This document shows positions 56,758 to 64,000 of a DNA stretch of 64,000 nucleotides, piece after piece. The position numbers and the translations under genes are program-made. The stretch covers positions 18,369,307-18,433,306 of the forward strand of contig CM076139.1 in NCBI GenBank assembly GCA_038025085.1, in the 5' to 3' direction. Under the pieces are notes generated by a model. It saw nothing but the letters and a program-made list of their open reading frames with translations, had not been told where the DNA came from and did not search any database. The stretch comes from Tetragonia tetragonoides (taxonomy: Eukaryota; Streptophyta; Magnoliopsida; Caryophyllales; Aizoaceae). Each line of letters starts with the position of its first letter. Positions within the stretch are counted from its first letter, which is position 1.

Positions 56758-58145
56758 TATCTTGCTGAATCACTTCTGCATCATTATCCTGCAGCAGATC
56801 AAATGCATTCCCAGTGTTGATGATTTCCACAACCTCCTCAACCACCTGACTAGCTCTTTTTTGCTTGGCAACAGGTTGCCAAGTTCCTTTTTTCCCAACC
56901 CCATATGCTTTATCTGTTATTGCAACAAGTTTTGTGATAGGATGAGCTTCCCCCTCACTAGTTGATGTTGCTGCAATTTCCACTGGCTTTTCAACAGCAA
57001 CCTCTGCAGGTTGTCCTATTACCTTTGTAATCTTCCCCTTGCTCTGATTGTTCTTCTTTCTGCACTAATTAACATCATGGCCAAAGCCATTGCAGTGAGT
57101 GCACTTCACTGGTTTCCATTCAAATGTAATCCTCTGATGAACCAAGTCATCATATTCATCCTCAAACACTACATGATCAGGTAGTTCCTCAGCAATGTTT
57201 ACATCAATGAGCACTCGAGCAAAGTTCAGTCTAGTCCTCATCTCAATAGCTCTATCTGTCATTATAGAATGCCCTACAAGGCTAGCAATTTTACTCAGGG
57301 AGTCACTTGCCCAGTAGATAACATCAAGCTTATGAAATCGAACCCAGATTGGAATAGACTTCACATCTACATTCCTGTGACCATCCTCTGTCCATTGTTT
57401 AATGATAAAAGGCTTGTTGTCAAAATGATGACAGCACAACTGAAGAACATTATCACGCCCAATCAAGGTCGTAAATCTCACAATAAAATTTCCTATTCTG
57501 CAATCGCACAATTTTATCAATACCATGTTTCCCCCATACCCTTTTAACGTACCCTTCCATAACAACAGTAGGAGGGGTTGATCCCAAAACAAAACAGATT
57601 ACCGCATTCTCCCGACAAATTTTCTCAGATTTAACATCATAATGATAAATTTTACAAACAAAAACCCCTTCCTTCTTCTAAGGACAAACAAAATTTAATT
57701 TTCCACCCGCATTCGTGAGCTTTGAAACATAAAAATTAGCCTAGTTTCCAACCTTATCATTCATACATGTTTGGGCTTCCTCCACTGTCGCCTCCGATTG
57801 CGAGTCGGAGACTTCTTCAACCTCATTCGCCCAGGTTTTCTTCGTACTAGAGCTAGAGTGCAGCAATTGGAGCCATTCTTTCAATTTTTCCTTCGCCAAT
57901 TCCTTGTTCCCATTCGGACGATTAACCTCCTTCTTCAAAGCTTCTGTAACCGATTTCGTAATTGTGTCTTCCAGTGCCCTTTCCATTGTTGAAGCTTCCA
58001 ACTCTGAGTGTAGGTTTTGTACAACACGACCGCCAGTCATAGTGTCAGCAGCTTCGCCCTTCCTCCCCGTCACCGGGGAGGCATCACGGTTCTTATTCTT
58101 CTTAGGAGGTCGGCCACAACCCCTTTTGGGCGGTGCACCTAACAT
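56702..58145 (-). pseudogene. LINE 2 ORF1 (AT-hook, DUF4283, knuckle)
   Basis: The N-part 57741-58145 starts MLGAPPKRGCGRPPKKNKNR, with a GRP-type AT-hook. After a gap of stops, 57065-57592 gives the DUF4283 core (FIVRFTTL, IPIWVRFHKLDVIYW, LNFARVLIDVNI) and the zinc knuckle CTHCNGFGHDVN-stop-C, where a TAG precedes the last Cys. The tail (56702-56983) is charged and ends GGHG. Function in the family: RNA binding in the LINE particle. Confidence 0.82.
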
Positions 58146-58329
58146 GCGCCTGGGGAGCTTCTCTCTCTAAGAAAAATTGCTAATTAATTTTGCCTCAAGT
58201 TTTTGTAACAATGAGATATTAATTTATTTTTTGTGAACTATTAAATTTTTATAAACTTATGGTTTGCTTTTTTTTTTTTTTGGAGAGCCTAACTTATGGT
58301 TTGTCAATTAAAAATGTTTACACTAGTTT

Positions 58330-59095
58330 TTATGCACATTATATATACAACTTGTGAACAATTAGACTATTTTTAACAAACATTATGTATATAACCTATG
58401 AGTTACTGTACTAGACTACTTTGAATGAACAGTGCGCTTATAAATTATAAATATTGTACTTAGGTGTATAACCTATGAACAATTAGACTATATTTAGTGA
58501 ACATTGCACTTATAACCGATGAACACTTAGACTATTTTTAATGAACATTACGTATATAACCTATGAACACTTAGACTATTTTTAATGAACATTGCATTTA
58601 CAATCGAGGTCACAATTAGACTATCTTTAAGGAACATTACATACGTATATAACCTATGACCAATTAGACTATTTTTAATGAACCTTGCGTATATAACCTA
58701 CGAACAATTAGATTATTTTTATTGAACATTACGTATATAGCCTATGAACAATTAGACTATTTTTAATGAGCATTATGCATATAACCTATGAACAATTAGA
58801 CTATTTTTAATGAACATTACGTTTATAACTTATCAACAAGGGCGCAATGAACAATGTGACTATTTTTAATGAACATTACATTTATACCTTATGAACAATG
58901 TGACTATTTTTAATGAACATTACATTTATACCTTAGGAACAATTAGACTATTTTTAATGAACATTACATTTAGGTACATTTATACCTTATGAATAATTAG
59001 ACTATTTTGAATGAACATTACATTTATATCTTATGAACAAGTAGACTATTTTTAATGAACATTACATTTGTATCGTATGAACAATTAGACTATTG
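58330..59095. repeat. Minisatellite, about 16 units of 44 bp
   Basis: Consensus pieces are AACAATTAGACTATTTTTAA and TGAACATTACRTWTATA, then ACCTATG. Unit starts, taken at the TAGACTA or TGACTA motif, are near 58364, 58408, 58484, 58527, 58571, 58616, 58664, 58709, 58754, 58798, 58857, 58901, 58945, 58998, 59042 and 59087. It fills the gap between the two head-to-head LINEs. No coding sequence. Confidence 0.93.
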
Positions 59096-59223
59096 TTTAG
59101 GAGGGAGTAGTTTTTTGTTTTGTAAAAAGCCTTACTATCTCTCAAAACGGTTAGAGAGTGGATGTTGCTCTGATGGTGCAGTATAACCAAAACCTTGCTT
59201 AACCTACACCATTTTAGCCGTTG

Positions 59224-60808
59224 ATGAAGAAACGTGGCCGGGCGCGGAAAAACCCACTGCCAGAGGTTTCGATGGACCAGAATACGGATGTTCAGGAGAG
59301 TATTGGAGCTTTGCTTCAACTTCAAGTGAATACCAATGGTGGATCAGCTACACCTTCACCGAGGGTTTTGGGTGATTTCTTACCACCGTCGATTGGTGGT
59401 GGTAGGGGGCAAGTGCTGGTGCCGGAGAAAGGACCAAGGGACGGTGGCGAAGCGAGCGCAAAGTCTACGCAGAGCTGGGCCGATGAGATGGATGCGAGGA
59501 TTAGTACGCCTATTGAGGTTTCAATCCATGGCGATGGTACTGAGGATAGCCATGTTACTGATGATACCTCCGAAGATGATGATGAGGAATCAATTGAGGA
59601 GGATAGGGGTGAAATTCAGCAACCAGCTATGGAGAAACCGCAGACAAACAGGTGGAAGGAAATTCTCAAGAAGAATTGTGACCCGGGACAGGGTATGAAG
59701 CTTCATTTTGTTCCTAATTGCTCTACTGAAGGTGTTAAAATGGAGATGTAAGACATCTAGGAGGAGGTAAGTTTCTGGACTCATACCTTGGTAGGGTCTG
59801 TTATTGGGGGTTGGGATTACTGTTCCTATGCTTCAAGGGTTTGTTATGCAGAATTGGAATCATGTTGAAAGACCTAGAATCCATGTACATCAGAGGGGTT
59901 GGTTTTTACTTAAATTTTGTTGTGAGGAAAACATGTATAAGATACTGCAGGGAGGTCCATGGCATATTCAAAATAGGTACATGATACTTAAGCCATGGAC
60001 AACTGATTTCTTCTTTACCCATGATGAACTGTCTCGAGTACCTGTGTGGGCTGTGTTTCCTATATTGGATGTGCAGTATTGGTCAGCTAGTGGTTTGTCA
60101 AAATTAACTAGTGCTATTGGGGTTCCTCTTTATGCTGATAGATGTACTACGGAGAAGTCTAAAATCTCATATGCTAGAGTACTGGTTGAAGTTAATATTA
60201 CAAAGGATTTGCCTAAATCTGTTCCCTTATGGTCTCCTTTTGGCAAGAAAATAATTCAGAAAATTGAATATGAAGCTAAGCCTAAATATTGCACTCAATG
60301 TAAGAGGGTTGACCATGTGCCATGTAATCCTAACATTATTAGGAAAGAATGGGTGCCAAAGAAGGTTGTTCCTCAGATTGCGCAGGCTTCTGAAGGACAG
60401 GTTGTTGCTATCCCTGAGGGTGAGGTTGTTGTACCTGCCACAGATGCTACTGGGGGTGGATAGTCTGGTGAGAATGTTGAGATTGTTGAAACTCATGCAG
60501 CTAGTGTTGAGCAGCAGGTTTGTGTTCAGCAAGTGCATGATAAGTTGGATAATAATGATAAAGCTGAGGCAGCAGGGGGTGACAAAGCTTGGACCTATGT
60601 TGGCAGATCCTCTACATCTACACCAACTGCTATGAAGCCTGTGCAGCAAAGTGCATTCAAGAGGGCCACTATTCTAGGCAAAAACTTTGCCATAGCTAAG
60701 GTTAAAGCAGTTATGGCTGGTAATAAGTTTAGAGTGTTGCGTGCTAATTGGCATGATGACAGGAGGGCTGATGGGGATGGGGTGATGGAGGAGCCACCTG
60801 ATCCATGA
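59224..60808 (+). pseudogene. LINE 3 ORF1 (DUF4283 and knuckle)
   Basis: The start ATG at 59224 gives MKKRGRARKNPLPEVSMDQN, a basic start followed by an acidic linker (DDTSEDDDEESIEED). Breaks: TAA 59749-59751, TAG 59758-59760 (before EEVSFWTHTLVG), a frameshift near 59805, and TAG near 60461. The core at 59804-60463 shows NWNHVERPRIHVHQRGWFLL, ILKPWTTDF, VPVWAVFPILDVQYW and the knuckle CTQCKRVDHVPC. The tail (to 60808) reads AWTYVGRS and FKRATILGKNFA. Its TGA overlaps the ORF2 ATG at 60805. Confidence 0.85.
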
Positions 60809-63800
60809 TAGGTGCCTGCTGGAATATCAGAGGGTTTAATGACTTCCTGAAACAGAAAGAGGTCAAGTGGTTTTTACTGCACAATAAACTTGACTTCTTA
60901 GCTCTTAGTGAAACAAAGGTTAAGCATAATAAAGTTAGCAGCATTATGCGTAGGGTGTTTAGAAGATGGCAAGGAATAACTAACCATGATTCTCACTATA
61001 ATGGGAGAATTTGGTGTTTTTGGAAAGATGATACTCTGACAGTTAGAGTGCTTGGTAGCTCTGCCCAGGTGATACATTTTGAGATTACCTCTAAAGGTAT
61101 TGGGTTGTGTTTCTTCTTATCAGTTGTTTATGCTTACTGTGGAGGGGAGGAGGGAACTCTGGGATAACCTGCTTGGTCATGGGGATGTGGTCCAGGATGC
61201 ACCTTGGATTGTAATAGGGGATTTTAATACTGTGTTATCTGAAGAAGAAAGAATCTCTGTGAGCCCTGCAGATGGGAGGGGTTTGGAGGACTTTAATGCT
61301 TGTGTCACAGCTTGTTCTTTGCAGGAGTTACCTTATGAGGAGCCTCTCTTTACCTGGAGCAACAAGCAGGAGGGGCAGGATAGAGTGATGTGCAAGCTGG
61401 ATAGAATGTTTGTGAATGATCAATGGATTTTGAAACAGATTCCATGTTCGTTTCAGTTCTTGGAGCCTGGTGTTTCTGACCACTCACCTGGAGTGTTTAG
61501 AATTATTCAGGAGGGGAGGATTAAACCTAAGTCCTTTAGGTTCCTTAACTGTTGGAGTGATCATGAGAGTTTCCTCAACATTGTCTATGAGAGCTGGTCA
61601 CAATCTGTTCCTGGATGTGCCATGTTTCAACTGTGCAGTAAATTGAAGAAAACTAAGAGGGAGTTAAAAAATCTGCATAAGGAGGAATACATGGGGGTTG
61701 AACAGAAGATTGAAGCAGCATCACAGGGCCTTCTTCATGCACAGAGAAGCTTGCAAGCTGATCCTATGAACTCTGAATATCAGATGGATGAGAAGAAGTG
61801 GCTAAAGGAGTATTGTAAGTGGAGAAGGATTGAAGAGAAGATTCTGCAGCAGAAAGCTAAAATGCATGAAATAAAATTGGGAGATGAAAATAACGCTTTC
61901 TTTCATGCTAAAGTAAAGGAGAGAAGGGCTATGTCCAAAATCTACTCTATTCACAACCCCCAGGGGGATAGACTTTGTGATCCTCATGCTATCACCCAGG
62001 AAGTGGTCCGGATCTACAAGGAGTTATTTGGCACTAGCAAGGAGGTTCTGGAGTTTGATCCTTCTAGATTTATGAATGGACCTGTGGTGAGCAATGAACA
62101 ACATTTGGAGCTATGTGCCCCAGTTTCTGCAGAAGACATTAAGAGAGCTTTGTTTGACATTCCGGATGAGAAGGCACCTGGGCCTGATGGGTTCACCTCT
62201 TGCTTCTTCAAGAAATCATGGGAGGTAACTGGTCCTTTATTTTGTGTTGCTGTTATGGAGTTTTTTTGCAAATGGTAAACTGTTGGATGAAATAAATTTC
62301 ACTATAGTGTCTCTAATCCCTAAGTGTACTAACCCTTGCACTATGGCGGATTTTAGACCTATGGCTTGTTGCAATGTAGTTTATAAAGTCATTACTAAAC
62401 TCTAAACTGAGAGATTGAAGCTGGTGGTGAGTTTGTTGGTTGGCAAAGAACAAGCTGCATTCATTGCAGGGAGGAGTGTTAGCCAAAATCGGTTAATTGC
62501 TCATGAGTTGGTTCAATTATATGGGAGGAAACATGTCTCTCCAAGATCTATGGTGAAAATAGATATTAGGAAAGCTTTTGACAGTGGTAGTGGGTCCTAC
62601 TTGAGGGGCATACTGACTGTTTTGGGGATCCCCCACTGGTTGATACAGAGGATAATGGTTTGTGTTCAAACAGCTAGATGCACCTTCAATATTAATGGCG
62701 CTGCTGAAGGGTACTTTAGAGGTGAATGTGGATTGAGACAGGGTGACCCCATGTCTCCTTATTTGTTTTAGATTTGTATGGAGGGGTTACCAAGGATGCT
62801 GCGTTCCCTCATGAGCTCCTCTGAGTATCATTCACACCCTAAATGTGGAAGAATAGGGTTAAGTCACATTATTTTTGCAGATGACTTGCTTATGTTTATG
62901 AGAGGTGATGCTTAGTCAATCCAAAAAGTTGTAGGGTATTTTGAGGAGTTTGCTGGGATCTCTAGGCTCTGTGCTAATCAATCCAAGAGTTGCATTTATT
63001 TTGCTGGGGTTGATGAAGATGTGAAGAGAGCTGTCATGGAAAATACAGGGTTCAGTGAAGGGGCTCTACCTTTTAGGTATCTTGGCTTGCCACTGTCATC
63101 CAATAGACTCACAAAATCTTTGTGCAGGCCTTTACTGAACAAGATATCAAAATGTATTTCTCATTGGGCTAGCAACCTGCTGAGCTATGCAGGAAGGCTA
63201 CAATTGCTGGCTTTTGTGGTTTTTTCTACACAGGTTTATTGGTCTGCAGTTTACATGCTTTCTAAGGAAGTAATTTATGATATTGAAACACTTTGTAGGA
63301 AATTCCTTTGGGGCAAATTGAATCAAACAAGGTACCTGGTGCTTGTGAGCTGGACTTCTATATGGCAACCCAAAGTGAATGGTGGTCTAAATATTAAGAA
63401 CTTGGTAGCTTGGAACAATGCAGCTAGCTGTAAGCTTGCTTGGTGGGCCTATAATCCAGGTGAGGATATTTGGTCTCTGTGGCTGTGTGCGTATCACCTG
63501 AAGTATGACACCTTCTGGAGTGTAAAGGCAAAGCAGAATTCCTCTTGGATTTGGAGGAAAATACTGCAGACAAGGGATAAGTTAGTGGATATGTGTGGAA
63601 ATGCTGATAATGCAGAAAGAATGCCGGCTTCTTGTGTGAGTGCAGGGAAATTCAAGCTCTCTGTGGCATATGATTTTTTCATGGGTGAGCTACCTAAAGT
63701 CAGATGGACTAGGGTAGTTTGGGGCCCTGTTGTAAGACCTAGAAATAGCTTTGTTGCATGGTTAGCTTGTCTAGGGAGGCTGTCTACAAGGGTCCAATTG

Positions 63801-64000
63801 GCTCGAAGAGGGGGTTGCAGATTGACACTAACTGTGGCATATGTGGTCAGATGCCTGAATCATGTGACCACTTGTTTTTTCAATGTGATATTGCTGTACA
63901 GGTCTGGAGGGAACTCTTGGCATGGATGGGTATAAGACGAGGTCAGTTAAGTTTCAGTAGTGAAGTCAGGTGGTTTGTAGGTAGATGCAGAGGGAGGAAA
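60805..64000 (+). pseudogene. LINE 3 ORF2 (endonuclease, RT; cut by window end)
   Basis: The endonuclease starts ACWNIRGFNDFLKQKEVKW and shifts frame near 61140 to ELWDNLLGHGD, IGDFNTVLSEEE and GVSDHSPG. The RT fingers read EKAPGPDGFTSCFFKKSWEV, then a shift near 62270 and FRPMACC. A TAA at 62402 precedes TERLKLVV. The frame then runs to VKIDIRKAFDSGSG and LRQGDPMSPYLF-TAG (62769), and IIFADDLLMF (catalytic box intact). The RT connection domain is open from 63021 (LPFRYLGLPLSSNRLTKSLC). The last frame ends in the zf-RVT region with another shift near 63820. Confidence 0.86.

Larger units (their letters stand above)
53173..58180 (-). mobile_element. L1-type LINE on the minus strand, full length but decayed (LINE 2)
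   Basis: The oligo-A tail appears as T runs at 53173-53191; the 3' end reads AAGATCACTCTGACCTTCTT on the minus strand. The order from right to left is ORF1 N-part, DUF4283, knuckle, then endonuclease, RT, zf-RVT. A possible imperfect target duplication is TAATTAATTTT (58181-58191) against TTTAATTATTTT (about 53165-53176). Multiple stops and shifts break both ORFs. Confidence 0.85.
59098..64000 (+). mobile_element. L1-type LINE, 5' part (LINE 3, runs off the window)
   Basis: The 5' UTR begins about 59098 just after the minisatellite. ORF1 and ORF2 follow in the standard order. The 3' end, tail and target duplication are beyond base 64000. It belongs to the same broad family as LINE 1 and LINE 2 but is not a recent copy of either. 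Confidence 0.88.

Overview
The window is nuclear DNA of a flowering plant, most likely a eudicot. The evidence is introns, plant-type host genes (a SCAR/WAVE first exon and a short-chain dehydrogenase) and plant transposon families (MULE, CACTA, Helitron-like, Ty3/gypsy of the Tat/Ogre type, Ty1/copia, TRIM, L1-type LINEs with DUF4283). I cannot name the species. Only two host genes can be supported: the first coding exon of a SCAR/WAVE gene (minus strand, about 2582-2737), whose body runs off the left edge, and a two-exon NAD-type short-chain dehydrogenase (minus strand, 35763-36908). Almost everything else is transposon sequence, and every transposon coding region I read carries stops, frameshifts, deletions or missing domains.

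Layout. 1-3000: SCAR intron 1, exon 1 and GA/CT-rich leader. 3000-5990: intergenic DNA with a hairpin, one copy of a duplicated segment, a long AT/GATA microsatellite and a nested hairpin. 5990-9939: a complete MULE with 141-bp terminal inverted repeats and a perfect 9-bp target duplication around a decayed transposase. 10000-12957: Helitron-like elements with 3' ends on the plus strand. 13798-17403: about eight head-to-tail Helitron-like 3' segments on the minus strand. 17798-22433: an LTR retroelement with a perfect 5-bp target duplication, a gag remnant split by a 666-bp DNA element, and a left LTR exactly 149 bp longer than the right because of an internal tandem duplication. 23857-34987: an 11.1-kb Tat/Ogre-like element on the minus strand, also with a perfect 5-bp target duplication, with a gag pseudogene but no visible pol. 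It contains a nested 2.6-kb solo LTR with its own target duplication.

35369-38200: Helitron ends, the dehydrogenase gene and small duplications. 41045-49478: an L1-type LINE flanked by a 19-bp target duplication. Its 5' region is split by a 3.2-kb CACTA element that contains pieces of a histone H3.3 gene, and its 3' UTR is interrupted by a TRIM. 51388-52050: the 3' end of a copia element (RNase H, polypurine tract, LTR). 53173-58180 (minus) and about 59098-64000 (plus, running off the window): two further L1-type LINEs, head to head, separated by a minisatellite of about 44 bp units.

The insertion order can be read in places. The CACTA and the TRIM are younger than the first LINE, the solo LTR is younger than the Tat-like element, and the MULE inserted into DNA that already carried the Helitron-associated hairpin. 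No CRISPR, rRNA, tRNA, organelle insert or convincing new protein system was seen. The most unusual items are the Helitron-like array, the H3.3 capture inside the CACTA element and the exact LTR length asymmetry.
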